Shown: positions 53,856-62,996 of the stretch, piece by piece
Layout of the letters: each line of letters opens with the position of its first letter
Position numbering within the stretch: position 1 is the first letter of the stretch
Assembly (NCBI GenBank): GCA_016235345.1
Contig: JACRLG010000011.1
Location: 1 to 64,000, forward strand
Reading direction: 5' to 3'
DNA: 64,000 nucleotides
Source: Deltaproteobacteria bacterium
GTDB taxonomy: Bacteria; Desulfobacterota; Desulfobacteria; Desulfobacterales; Desulfatibacillaceae
Made by a program: the position numbers and the translations under genes
The notes under the pieces: generated by a model
Databases searched by the model: none
Seen by the model: the letters and a program-made list of their open reading frames with translations, nothing else
What the model was told of the DNA's origin: nothing

Positions 53856-54659
53856 ATGAGAATCCCTTTAAAACAAGCCGCAAAGAACCGCTGCGCCGGA
53901 ATCCTTCTTCCGGCCTTGGCAGCATTGATTTTACTGGGGCTTTACGCTCCCGCCCCGGCCTGCGCCTGAGGGGGCGCATTCTCAGTGCTGACCGTGGACG
54001 TCAGCCCGGCATTCTCCGGCGATGTGCTGGTTAACGGAACAGCCTCCCCCCCTTATCCCCACACCTACCCGGACATCCCCTCCGGCTCCCATCCGCGCCT
54101 CACAACGGACGCCGCCGACGGCTTCGTCTTTTCCCACTGGACCGGGGCCTATAACGGGGTGGCCGAAACCGTCGATCTCACCCTCTCCTGCGACCAGTCC
54201 ATCACCGCCCACTTCGCACCCGGCATGGGCGTCATCAAGGGCACGGCCTTTGCCGACCAGGACGGAGACGGCCTGCGCGACCCTTCCGAAACCGGGGTGG
54301 AAGGCATCACCGCAAGCGCCTTCGGCCCGGACGGAGCCTTTCTGGCAAGCTCGGTCACCACTAATCAGGGTGGCTTCCGCATCGCCGTGGCCGAGCCCGG
54401 AAACTACTCCCTGGCCTTCTCCGCCCCGGACGGCGCGAAATTCAGCGTAAACTGGCACGGAACAGACAACGCCCTGGACTCGGACCCGGACCCTTCAAGC
54501 GGCCACACCCGACTGATGGCGATAAGCGACGCCGCGCCCGAAGCGGTGCTGGACGCGGGCTACATAGTTGTCCCAGCGCCTGTCCCGATTTCCGATCCGG
54601 TTCCGCCCGCCTCGGATTCGGGAGGAGGGGGAGGCTGCTTTGTCAGAACGATTTTTTAG
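53856..54659 (+). pseudogene. Secreted repeat-domain protein, interrupted by an in-frame TGA after the signal peptide
   Basis: The ATG at 53856 opens a signal peptide of 37 codons (ILLPALAALILLGLYAPAPA, then CA). TGA follows at 53967-53969 and the same frame continues to 54659 without other stops. The mature part has a bacterial_repeat-type domain (FVFSHWTGAYNG), a GXXFxDxDGDGxxDxxE segment (GTAFADQDGDGLRDPSETGV) of the SdrD-B/CARDB-type, and a C-terminal GGGGGC tail. A start at the GTG 53985 would lose the signal peptide. Nonsense mutation, sequencing error or recoding are all possible. Confidence 0.65.
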
Positions 54660-54786
54660 CAGACGATAGAATAAGGCCGCCCAGGAGCCGCCAATTACGG
54701 CCCCTGGGCGCGGGAAGCGGGAAGGCAGGGGGCTTGTGCTTTGGCAGGCTTACTGAAAATCTGCCTCCGGTTACCGGATTCCGGCG

Positions 54787-55239
54787 TCAGGCGTCTTCTT
54801 CGGGACTTTCTTCAGGAGCCTCTTCGGGAGCTTCCTGCAAAGCTTCTTCTGATACCTCCGCCACGGGATCGGGCGCGGGCTTTTTCATTCGCTGGCCGCA
54901 GTTCTTGCACTCCCTGGCCGGAAGCTGTTTCGTTCCGCAGTGGGGGCAGCAGACGGCCTTCCAGGGCCCTTCGACGACCGGCTCCTTATCCACGGCGCAT
55001 CCCGGCTCATCCGAGGTGACGGTGACCACCGCGCCCGCCCGGAAAAGGGCCAGCCGAAGAGTCATGGCGGTTTCCTTGTCAGCATTGGCCAACACCACGG
55101 TGGCCTCGTCCATCAGAAACAGCCCGGCCTCCTCCAGGGTAAGGCCAAGGGCCGCGCCCATGAGGCCGCGCACCTTCTCCGGGTCGTGGCCGTCCATCAC
55201 CTGGCCCTCGTAAATCACCGTATAGAGCTTTCCGGGCAT
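54787..55239 (-). CDS. Zinc-ribbon protein with an N-terminal alpha/beta domain
   Basis: 150 residues. The N-terminal 75 residues (LYTVIYEGQVMDGHDPEKVR, then GLMGAALGLTLEEAG) form a small domain seen in front of several bacterial membrane or zinc-ribbon proteins; I know no function. Then comes a Cys4 ribbon CPHCGTKQLPARECKNCG and a long acidic tail (EEAPEESPEE). It could be an adaptor or nucleic-acid-binding protein. Same orientation and 7 bp from the SCP2-like gene. Confidence 0.65.
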   Translation of the reverse strand: MPGKLYTVIYEGQVMDGHDPEKVRGLMGAALGLTLEEAGLFLMDEATVVLANADKETAMTLRLALFRAGAVVTVTSDEPGCAVDKEPVVEGPWKAVCCPHCGTKQLPARECKNCGQRMKKPAPDPVAEVSEEALQEAPEEAPEESPEEDA

Positions 55240-55246
55240 GCGGTCC

Positions 55247-55816
55247 TCACGTGAAAAGCGGCTGGAGGGTCATGGCGAAGGCTATGTCGCCGGTTATCTT
55301 GAGACTCCCCTTCATGAACATTTCCACCGGGTTGCTCTGCCTTGCGAACATCTTCCGGGCCTCGGTGATGTCAAGGGCAAGGGTGGCGCGGGGGCTATTT
55401 TTCCCGTTGAAAACAGCAGTGATTACAGAAACGCTTCCGTCCTCGTTTTTCAGCTCGAACCTGGCCTCGCCGCCCAGCTTGTTCACGAGATCGTATTTTT
55501 CCCTGGTGAGGCTTGTGGGAATGACAAGGAGCATGTCGGCGTTTTTGGGGTTGATGAGGGGAACCAGGTCGGAAATGCTCATGGACACCCTTGCGGTGGG
55601 CCGCTCCATGTCGCCCAGGCGGGCCGTGACGGACGAGGCGTCCTTGGCGGTAAAGCTGTAGGCCCTGCCCTCCACATCCAGAACCAGGGACGCCTCGGTG
55701 CCGGAAAGAGCGCCGGACGCCCCGGATATTGCCAGAAAGGCCGTGGCCATCTTTGGAATGAAATCCACCATAATCTCATCAAGGCTGAAAGACAGGCTGA
55801 TCATTGGTCCTTCCAT
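55247..55816 (-). CDS. SCP2 sterol-carrier-like protein
   Basis: 189 residues; the C-terminal half has the SCP2 features (MFMKGSLKITGDIAFAMTLQ), and the N-terminal half shows a long hydrophobic helix. Such proteins bind fatty acyl chains in a hydrophobic tunnel. The ATG is at 55816 or 55804. It precedes the zinc-ribbon gene and follows the patatin gene, all on the minus strand, so they may form an operon for lipid handling. Confidence 0.75.
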   Translation of the reverse strand: MEGPMISLSFSLDEIMVDFIPKMATAFLAISGASGALSGTEASLVLDVEGRAYSFTAKDASSVTARLGDMERPTARVSMSISDLVPLINPKNADMLLVIPTSLTREKYDLVNKLGGEARFELKNEDGSVSVITAVFNGKNSPRATLALDITEARKMFARQSNPVEMFMKGSLKITGDIAFAMTLQPLFT

Positions 55817-55857
55817 GGTGGCCTCCCTGTATTAATGTAACACAGCGTTATATTCTT

Positions 55858-57312
55858 TTATAAGGGTCTTTCCTCCACGCGCTCCCCTTCAGGCGACAGC
55901 TTTTCCAGGCAACTTTCAAAGCACCGGCTTATGCGGGTCTGGTTCCTGATTCTCTCCACCTGGGACCAGGACGCCCTCTCCCCAAGCCTTACGAAGAACT
56001 CGAACTGCTCCTCCGTGGGGTTGGCCAGGACCATCCTGTACATGGGCGCGGAAAAGGGAAGGTGGATGTTGATGTCGCCCGAATACTGCTGCCCGGCCAC
56101 CGCGTACATCTGGTCCAGGATGGGCCGCCAGGGGTTCTGCTGGACCCTCTGCCGGGCCACGTCCAGAACCTGCATCACCTGGCCCTGGACCATGCTGGCA
56201 GCGAGGTCCACAACGAAGGGCGTGAAACCCCTGCGGTGGCGGTAGCCGAAAAAGGGAATCACGTGGGGGTTGGCCTGGCTCACTATATAATGGTTGACGT
56301 TGTGCAGCCTGGAAAGCCGCATTATGGGGATGTCCTCCCGCAGAGTGCCGTCCACCCACTTTTCGTTGGCCATGTAGGGGACCATCTGGCCCGCTCTGTC
56401 CTTGGCCATGAGCTTGGCGGGGGGGAAGACTCCGGGCACCGCCGACGAGGCGCAGGCCGCCGAGGCTATGGTGACGTTGGGGGCGGTTATGTAGTTCAAG
56501 ACCCTTGGCTTTATTCCCATGCGTGTGGGTGAGACCGAGATGTTCAGAATCCTGCCTGTCCGTGCGTAGGCCTCGGCGAAGGTGTATTCGCCCACGTTCG
56601 TCTGGATGTTCTTCAAAAGCTGCTTCTGGTCCATGAGGCTTTTTTCGCGCCACATGGCGGAAGGGGGAAGCCACCTTAGGGCGTTGCGGTTTAAGGGCCT
56701 GGTCCTGTCGTGGATGGCCTGGATTTCGGTGTCGGTCCGGGTGCAGGTTCCGGCGGCGATTATGGCCCCCATGCTGGAGCCTGAAATCACCCTTGGAAGG
56801 AGCTTGTGATCCCAGAGGGTGCGCACAACCCCCAGGTGAAAAATGCCGAAGGTGGCCCCGCCCGAAAGCATGAGGGCGCTACGCCCGAAATTATGGGCCG
56901 CCTGGGAGAAAAGCCGCAGCTTCTTGTCCGGCAAAAGGTGCGGGAAATCGTTGTCGCACAGATAATTCAGGCCCTTTTCGGCTTCGGCCAGGTATTCCTC
57001 TATAAGATGCTTGGTGCCGGTCAGGGCCTTGTCGTAAAGGTTCGGATGCCCCACGTCGCCCAGGTTGCGCCGGAGGCTGTCGTGCAGAAGGTCCAATAGC
57101 CTGTAAACATTGGCCGTCTCCCGGTACTCCCTCATCTGCTCCATGTCCCGCCGGACAAGGCGGTAATTGTAGTAGGGGGAGGAATCGTCCTTGCGCCAGG
57201 CGTCCATGCCGAGGGCCCGGTCCAGTTCGCCTGCGGCGTCCAGCCATTCGCCGTAGGTCTCGGCCCGCAAAAGGGCCTCCCTCAGCTTTTTTACGCGAAA
57301 CATTTTGAGCAT
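55858..57312 (-). CDS. Patatin-like phospholipase with DUF3336 N-terminal domain
   Basis: 484 residues. DUF3336-like helical domain (about 1-150), patatin domain with the oxyanion GGATFGIFHLG, nucleophile Ser in GSSMGAIIA and Asp dyad in WVDGTLREDIP. Same architecture as bacterial homologues of yeast Tgl3/4/5. It hydrolyses acyl esters of glycerolipids. Alternative ATG at 57303. Together with the SCP2-like protein it suggests neutral-lipid turnover. Confidence 0.9.
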   Translation of the reverse strand: MLKMFRVKKLREALLRAETYGEWLDAAGELDRALGMDAWRKDDSSPYYNYRLVRRDMEQMREYRETANVYRLLDLLHDSLRRNLGDVGHPNLYDKALTGTKHLIEEYLAEAEKGLNYLCDNDFPHLLPDKKLRLFSQAAHNFGRSALMLSGGATFGIFHLGVVRTLWDHKLLPRVISGSSMGAIIAAGTCTRTDTEIQAIHDRTRPLNRNALRWLPPSAMWREKSLMDQKQLLKNIQTNVGEYTFAEAYARTGRILNISVSPTRMGIKPRVLNYITAPNVTIASAACASSAVPGVFPPAKLMAKDRAGQMVPYMANEKWVDGTLREDIPIMRLSRLHNVNHYIVSQANPHVIPFFGYRHRRGFTPFVVDLAASMVQGQVMQVLDVARQRVQQNPWRPILDQMYAVAGQQYSGDINIHLPFSAPMYRMVLANPTEEQFEFFVRLGERASWSQVERIRNQTRISRCFESCLEKLSPEGERVEERPL

Positions 57313-57542
57313 GAAGAGCCCGATCCCTCATGTATGTGAAAGGCCGCAACAAGACATGGGCCGCGATGTTTTTTGACTATTGAAAACGCGCGGACAATTG
57401 TCAAGAAACCTTCTTTAGCAGCCTGGTAAAAAGGCTTGAAGTGAAGCCTGGATATCAATTTCGATATCCTCGATGAAGCCTGATGCACGTGGCGGACCGC
57501 GCCGTAAAGCCTGACACGGCGATTCGCGTTTTAGACAGGCTG

Positions 57543-57974
57543 TTACGAGTTGGTGATGGTCACCGTGAGCAGGTCCCCCTTGCGCGAGACCGGGAAAAGG
57601 GTGATGGGGTGCTTTCCCGGACCGTGGATGGATTTTCCCTCGTAGTTGAAGGTGGTGGCGTTGACCGAGCAGCACTGGACGCTTCCTCCGCCCGGCACGG
57701 GGTCCAGGCGGCGGTGGCCTAAGTGGGTGCACCGGTTGTGATAGGCCCGGAAGTTGCCCGAATCGTCCCTTATCACCAGCACCCTAAGGGGCAGGCCGCC
57801 GCCCTCGCAGCGAAGCGCGCCGCCTGCCTTTGAAAGGGCCTCTGCGCGCTTGAGATCGACGGTGATGACATTTCCCGAATAGCTCCAGCAGCCGGGATCA
57901 GCAGGCGTTCCCGTGGCGGGAATGCCCAGTATGCGCTGGAAAATGCTGCGTTTCAGTTTCTTCGGTTTGGACAT
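57543..57974 (-). CDS. Rieske-fold protein missing the second cluster His
   Basis: 143 residues. The fold is recognisable: VLVIRDDSGNFRAYHNRCTH (Cys82, His84), LGHRRLD, then VQCCSVNATTFNYEGK with Cys101/102 where Rieske proteins have C-x2-H; the His position is Asn105. The cluster cannot be a normal Rieske centre. It could bind a different cofactor or be structural. Start at 57974 after the basic KKLKRS tail; upstream extension is possible. Confidence 0.7.
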   Translation of the reverse strand: MSKPKKLKRSIFQRILGIPATGTPADPGCWSYSGNVITVDLKRAEALSKAGGALRCEGGGLPLRVLVIRDDSGNFRAYHNRCTHLGHRRLDPVPGGGSVQCCSVNATTFNYEGKSIHGPGKHPITLFPVSRKGDLLTVTITNS

Positions 57975-58053
57975 GGCCTTTTTCCTTTTTCGTGATTTGA
58001 TTGCCCCCAAAAAATTCTCTGGCGGAAGAATGAAAGATGCGCGGCCCGCCCGG

Positions 58054-59061
58054 TCACTTGCACTTGCCCAGGGCCCGCGCGCCTTTCAAAAACATGCATT
58101 CGCCAAGGTCGCAGGCCTTGTGGAGGTCCTTGCAGGCCGCATCAACCTTGTCCAGGATCATGTAGGCATAGGCCCGCGCCGCGTAGGCCCTGGTGAAATC
58201 GGGTTTTAATGCTATGGCCCTGGTGAAGTCCTTAACCGCCAGGTCCGGCCTTCCACACTGGCCGAAGGTGACCCCCCTGTCCTGGAAAAGGTCCGGGTCC
58301 TTGGGGCTTAGGGAAATCGCCTTGGTGAAATCATCCACCGCATCGGTGTACCTGGTCTGGGAAAGATGCACCAGGGCCTGGCAGGCCCAGGCGTCGGCGT
58401 AGCCCTCGTCCAGACGGGCCGCGCCTTCATAGTATTTCATGGCCTTTCCCAGGTCCGCCCCCTTCCCCTCTTTCAGGTACTCGTCATGGGCCATGTACAT
58501 CAGGCTCACTGCGGCGAGCTTTGCGGCAAGCCCTCCGTAGCCTTCAACCAGCTCCTTTTCGGCGGCCCTGTCCTCGCCGGGGGAAAGTGAGGCCAGGCGT
58601 TTTTCCAGGTCCTGGGCCTTGCCCAGAAAGAAGCCCTCCCGTTTGCCCACCCTGGCGTACCTGGACACGAGAACCGGGTCCGCCAGAAGCAGGGGGAGGC
58701 TCTTTTTCACTTCGCCGTCCGATATCGAGGCGGAGAGCGTTATCCGGTTGACCCCCGATCCGGGCGCGTTTCCCTGGCCCTTGGCGTGGACCTTCACCAA
58801 AGCCGCAGCCAGGGCCGCGAGGCCTTCCGGGTCGGTGTAGGCGGTCTTTACCCCGGCAAAGGCGGACAGCCACGAGCCGACTTCGGAGAGAACCGCCCGG
58901 CGCGCGCGGGCCAGGGCAACCACCTCCTCGTCCTTGGGCGAAAAGACCCCGGTGCGAAGGGGCGTCACCTCACGCGAAAAGGCCCGGTCCTTGGCCTGGG
59001 CCACGGCTGACGGCTGTATCGCAAGCAGAAGCGCCAGAATGAAGAGGGAGAAAAAGCGCAC
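58054..59061 (-). CDS. Secreted TPR-repeat protein
   Basis: 335 residues. Signal peptide (MRFFSLFILALLLAIQPSAV), an unassigned N-terminal domain (30-185), and TPR repeats from about 205 (AMKYYEGAARLDEGYADAWA, AVDDFTKAISLSPKDPDLFQ, AVKDFTRAIALKPDFTRAYA). The C-terminus is Cys-rich (DAACKDLHKACDLGECMF). Probably a periplasmic scaffold; no enzymatic motif. Six bases after the cyclase gene's stop, on the same strand. Confidence 0.8.
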   Translation of the reverse strand: MRFFSLFILALLLAIQPSAVAQAKDRAFSREVTPLRTGVFSPKDEEVVALARARRAVLSEVGSWLSAFAGVKTAYTDPEGLAALAAALVKVHAKGQGNAPGSGVNRITLSASISDGEVKKSLPLLLADPVLVSRYARVGKREGFFLGKAQDLEKRLASLSPGEDRAAEKELVEGYGGLAAKLAAVSLMYMAHDEYLKEGKGADLGKAMKYYEGAARLDEGYADAWACQALVHLSQTRYTDAVDDFTKAISLSPKDPDLFQDRGVTFGQCGRPDLAVKDFTRAIALKPDFTRAYAARAYAYMILDKVDAACKDLHKACDLGECMFLKGARALGKCK

Positions 59062-59067
59062 GGTCCG

Positions 59068-60846
59068 TCACTCCACCAGCCGATAAACGCCAACCCATCC
59101 CTTGGGCGGGGAATTCCTCAAAAAAGCCGCGCACCGGCCAAGGTAGATGTCGGTCACCCGGTCAAAGGGCATGTGGCTTTTCAGCTTTTCGAACATTCGG
59201 AGGGCCTGGGTGAACTCGCCCGCCCTGTATTTTTCCACCGCGTCCTTGAAGGCCCCGATGCACTGGGTCTTGGCGGCCCGGACTCCGTCGGGATCGGCGT
59301 TTATCACCTCATACACCGAAAAGGTCTTTTCAAGTCCGGGCAGCTCCACAAGATCGATCTCCCTGAAAGTGAACAGGGACCGGTTTTTGAGGCTGGCCAC
59401 GAAACGCTCGGAAACCGCCACCTTGATGCCGAAACGCTTGGTGAGCCTTTCCATGCGTGAGGCCGCCGTGACGGTATCGCCGATAACCGTGGATATGAGG
59501 CCGGAATCGAAGCCGATGACGCCAAGGGTGAGGGGCCCCACGCAAAGGCCCATGCCCACGGCCACGGGAAGTCTTAGGGCGTCCTCCTGGACCCTGGAGA
59601 ACTCCCCCACCTTTTTCTGGATGTCGATGGCGGCTTTCAGGGCGTTGTCAGCCACGCCCGTTTTCGTTTCGGGGAAAAGGATCATCTGCCCGTCACCCAC
59701 CCACTGGGCCACGAAGCCGCCGTAACGGGCGACCACCGGCCTTATGCACTTCACGTACCTTGTGAGGAAATCCACGTTCTGGCGCGGGTTCATGCTTCCC
59801 ATGTGCTCGGAAAAAGACCGTATGTCAGAAAAAAGCACCGCCATGTTCTCGTGGCAGGCGTCCCCCGGTTCAAGGGTCGAACCCTGCATCTTCCCGAAAC
59901 AGTCCATGAGGCTTTCGGGTATTCCCATCTCCTTCGCCTCGTCGCCGGGGCTTCTTGGGGCATCCTTGGGGGGCGGGGTGGCGGGCGGTTCGGAGGGTAT
60001 ATTGAGCGCGCCGGATTCAAGCCCTATGGAGAAGGGTTCGGACGAGGCCGTAACCGCTTCCGGCAGGGGCATTTCCGCCCTTAGCTGCTCCATCTTTCTG
60101 GCCGATACTATGGCGCTTGCGGCCTGGGAGGCAAGGAGATTGAGAAGGCGCTGATCTGCGGCCCTGTAGTTCATTGGGCGGGCGGATGACACGTTTATGG
60201 CCCCTATGACATCCTCTTTGAACACGATGGGTTCGCACATGAGGGAGGATATCTTGTAGCTGCCAGGCACGAAACGGGCGTCCGACTGGGCGTCGTTGAC
60301 TATTTCGCCCCTGCCGGTAAGGATCACCTCTCCCACTATGCCCACTCCGGGCTTCAGAACCGGGCGGGGGGAGAACTTCTTTCCGAAGGCGGCCACAATT
60401 TCGAGCTTGCCGGTCTTCTCGTTGATGAGCATCACCGAGGCCCCGGTGCTCTCGATGGCTGCGGTGGCCTCGTCCACCACGCAGGCGGCCACCTCGGTGA
60501 GGTCCTCCGCGTCCGCCATTTTCTCGGCCATTTCCTTTAAAAGGCGAATGTCCGAGTCCTTGTCGAGCGCCTCGGTGACCAGGCGCTTTTTCCTGATCTC
60601 CTCCTCCAGAAGAAAGGACAGCAGGTTGGCGGCGGGGGCGGCGGCCCTGCTTCCCCTCACCTTTCCTATCACCTTGCCTTCAAGGCTCACCGCAGCCTCG
60701 GCGCATTCGCACCCGGCCTCGACTCCGGCCAGAAGCATTCCGCAACTATCGTATATTCCTGCCGCGCAGCCCATGAGGCGCAGGATTTCCCGCACGGCGG
60801 GGGCTGCGTCCTTTTTTATCAGCCGATTGAGATGGGATCGGGACAT
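59068..60846 (-). CDS. GAF-domain class III nucleotidyl cyclase
   Basis: 592 residues: N-terminal helical domain, GAF domain (about 115-252; CEPIVFKEDVIGAINVSSAR), proline-rich linker, and class III cyclase domain (about 330-510) with both metal Asp: Asp341 (VLFSDIRSF) and Asp385 (WVGDGQMILF). The catalytic Asn is replaced (GDTVTAASRME, Thr460), while the transition-state Arg464 is kept. This weakens activity if not compensated. C-terminal helical TPR-like region. The neighbouring gene on the minus strand is a kinase with a cyclic-nucleotide-binding domain. Confidence 0.85.
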   Translation of the reverse strand: MSRSHLNRLIKKDAAPAVREILRLMGCAAGIYDSCGMLLAGVEAGCECAEAAVSLEGKVIGKVRGSRAAAPAANLLSFLLEEEIRKKRLVTEALDKDSDIRLLKEMAEKMADAEDLTEVAACVVDEATAAIESTGASVMLINEKTGKLEIVAAFGKKFSPRPVLKPGVGIVGEVILTGRGEIVNDAQSDARFVPGSYKISSLMCEPIVFKEDVIGAINVSSARPMNYRAADQRLLNLLASQAASAIVSARKMEQLRAEMPLPEAVTASSEPFSIGLESGALNIPSEPPATPPPKDAPRSPGDEAKEMGIPESLMDCFGKMQGSTLEPGDACHENMAVLFSDIRSFSEHMGSMNPRQNVDFLTRYVKCIRPVVARYGGFVAQWVGDGQMILFPETKTGVADNALKAAIDIQKKVGEFSRVQEDALRLPVAVGMGLCVGPLTLGVIGFDSGLISTVIGDTVTAASRMERLTKRFGIKVAVSERFVASLKNRSLFTFREIDLVELPGLEKTFSVYEVINADPDGVRAAKTQCIGAFKDAVEKYRAGEFTQALRMFEKLKSHMPFDRVTDIYLGRCAAFLRNSPPKGWVGVYRLVE

Positions 60847-60919
60847 GGGGATTTTCCGGGTGAGATTATTTATTGAACCGGCGCGGAAGGCGTCCTGGCC
60901 GGTGGGCGGGATTCGCCTT

Positions 60920-62209
60920 TCATTCCTGCTTGTTGAAGAACATGGAAAAGCGCTTTACCAGAAACTTGGCGAAATTCTTGAAAAAAAGAAGCTGGATGGG
61001 GCCTGGGGCCCGGTCCAGTATGGTGGCCGAAATCTTCATGAGAACCAGGTCGGTGTCCGCCACCACGGTGGCCACGCGGGCCTGGCCGCCTATATAGGCC
61101 ATTTCGCCGAAACATTCCCCCATGCCCACGCGGGCTATGATCTGGCCGTCCTTTTCTATGCGGGCGGAACCGGACAGGATGATGAAAAAGGTGTCGTCGA
61201 TCTCGCCCTGGGCCACCACCACCTTGCCCTTTTTCACCTTCAGTATGTCGCTTGCCTGAAAAAGCTCCTCAAGCTGCCTGGGAGTGAAGTTGGCGAAAAA
61301 AGGCACGTAGCGTATGTATTCCAGGGCGCTCTTGGGCTTTTCGGGCGCGGCTAAAGTTTCAGCCGCAAGGCCCCGCACCGCCACCCGAAGGTCGTAGGCG
61401 AAATCAAGGCAGCTCTGGTAACGGACCGTCGGGTCCTTGGCAAGGGCCTTTTGGATGACGTCCCCGAAAATTTTCGGAAGCTCCGGCCTCAGGCGCAGGA
61501 TGGGCGGTGGGTCTGATTCAACGATCTTTTTGATGATGGAGGAGAAATCCTCGCCGCCGAAGGCGGGCACCCCCGTAAGAAGCTCGAAAAGCACGCAGCC
61601 CGCCGAAAAGATGTCGGTGTTGTCCTTTATGGGCTCGCCCTTCACCTGCTCCGGGGACATGTAGCTGGGAGTCCCCCTTATGACCCGCATGGTGCTTAAG
61701 CCCTTGATACGGGCGATGCCGAAATCGGCGATTTTGACGTCCCCGTTTTTGTCCAGCATGATGTTGGAGGGCTTTATGTCCCGGTGGATCACCCCCTGCT
61801 TGTGGGCGTAATCGAGGGCGTTCAGCACCGAAAACACGATCTCCGCAGCCTTTTTGGGGGGCAGGAGGTTTTCGGGCTGGCAGTAACGGTCCAGGGTATG
61901 GCCTTCCACAAGCTCCATGGCTATGTAGCAGAAACGCCCGTGTACGCCTGCGTCGTAGACCGCAACCAGGTTGGGGTGGTTGAGCCTTCCCGCGCTCTGG
62001 GCCTCCACGAAGAACTGGGTCTTTTCCTCCTCGGTGTGGGGCCGGCTCATCTTAATGGCCACCTGCCTCTGGATGTAGGGGTCGCGCCCCAGAAAGACCA
62101 CGGCCATGCCGCCGCGCCCCAATTCCTTTGTGACGGTGTAGCGGCCAACGTGGGTGATCCCGGAAAGCTCGGCAAAAAATGAGGAGTCGGCGATGGGGGA
62201 TACTTTCAT
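60920..62209 (-). CDS. Ser/Thr protein kinase with C-terminal cyclic-nucleotide-binding domain
   Basis: 429 residues from the ATG at 62209; 62278 is a possible longer start. Kinase domain with GRGGM glycine loop (31-35), Lys53 in VAIK, catalytic Asp144 (HRDIKPSN), DFG Asp162 and GTPSYMSPEQ activation segment. A cNMP-binding domain follows from about 305 (FFANFTPRQLEELFQASDIL, EGEIDDTFFIILSG-like fold, MGECFGEMAYIGG, then RVATVVADTDLVLMKI). The cyclase gene lies downstream on the same strand, so the product cNMP probably controls this kinase. Confidence 0.9.
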   Translation of the reverse strand: MKVSPIADSSFFAELSGITHVGRYTVTKELGRGGMAVVFLGRDPYIQRQVAIKMSRPHTEEEKTQFFVEAQSAGRLNHPNLVAVYDAGVHGRFCYIAMELVEGHTLDRYCQPENLLPPKKAAEIVFSVLNALDYAHKQGVIHRDIKPSNIMLDKNGDVKIADFGIARIKGLSTMRVIRGTPSYMSPEQVKGEPIKDNTDIFSAGCVLFELLTGVPAFGGEDFSSIIKKIVESDPPPILRLRPELPKIFGDVIQKALAKDPTVRYQSCLDFAYDLRVAVRGLAAETLAAPEKPKSALEYIRYVPFFANFTPRQLEELFQASDILKVKKGKVVVAQGEIDDTFFIILSGSARIEKDGQIIARVGMGECFGEMAYIGGQARVATVVADTDLVLMKISATILDRAPGPIQLLFFKNFAKFLVKRFSMFFNKQE

Positions 62210-62495
62210 GGCCCTCTTTCCCAGGATGGTCGAATATGTCCGAAAATCGCCCGAAACGCGGGTTTCGGCTCCGTTCATGCCGCCAGCCCGCAAAAACGGG
62301 GGCTGATCAATATTTTTGATACGTTCGGTAAAATTTCATTCTACGAAAAGGCGGGGAGCGCGTCAAGAACCGAGTCGCACGTACACGGAAGGATCGGGCC
62401 GGACGGCCATCGAACTCCAATATCTGTTGTTTCCGCGCCCCATCCGTGAGAAAAGGAGGCCCTGACCAGAACCCTCTTGCCGGGAAGGCCCGAAG

Positions 62496-62993
62496 ATGAA
62501 AATACGCGAAGCCGCCATATCGGACATGCCGCTTCTTTCAGCCCACCACAGGATGATGTTCGAGGAAATCTGGCTGGAAAAGGGCCAGCGCCTCGACCCG
62601 GAGGCCGCCGCCAAAATTGAAGCGGCCTACGCCGAAAAACTTGCGTCCGAAATGCCGGGCGGCGTCTGCCGGGCCTGGGTCATGGAGGATGGCGGCCAGC
62701 CCGTTTCAAGTTGCGCGATCACCAATATCAGTCTCACCCCCAACCCTTACGACCTGTCGTCCAGGGTGGTCTTTTTGCACAGCGTGTTCACCGAAAAGAC
62801 CCACCGTAACAGGGGCTGCGCCCAGACAATGGTAAGGGCCGCAGAGGAATGGTGCAGGGAAAACGGGATAAGGCGGATCATTCTTTCAGCCAGCGACGCC
62901 GGGCGGCCTGTCTACCGGAAACTGGGATTTTGCGACGCGCCCGAAATGATGCGGCTTTTCATCGAAATCGAAGATACGGAGGAGGCCCCGTAA
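62496..62993 (+). CDS. GNAT-family N-acetyltransferase
   Basis: 165 residues. It starts KIREAAISDMPLL, and the acetyl-CoA P-loop region is VFTEKTHRNRGCAQTMVRAA with the C-terminal RPVYRKLGFCDAPEMM beta strands. Substrate is unknown. GGGAAGG precedes the ATG. It is followed after 3 bp by the methyltransferase gene, so the two are co-transcribed. Confidence 0.85.
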   Translation: MKIREAAISDMPLLSAHHRMMFEEIWLEKGQRLDPEAAAKIEAAYAEKLASEMPGGVCRAWVMEDGGQPVSSCAITNISLTPNPYDLSSRVVFLHSVFTEKTHRNRGCAQTMVRAAEEWCRENGIRRIILSASDAGRPVYRKLGFCDAPEMMRLFIEIEDTEEAP

Positions 62994-62996
62994 ACC

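Noticed and set aside
52537-53979. 480-residue minus-strand open frame over asnS
   Set aside because: Antisense shadow of a well-supported AsnS; caused by high G+C and codon bias.
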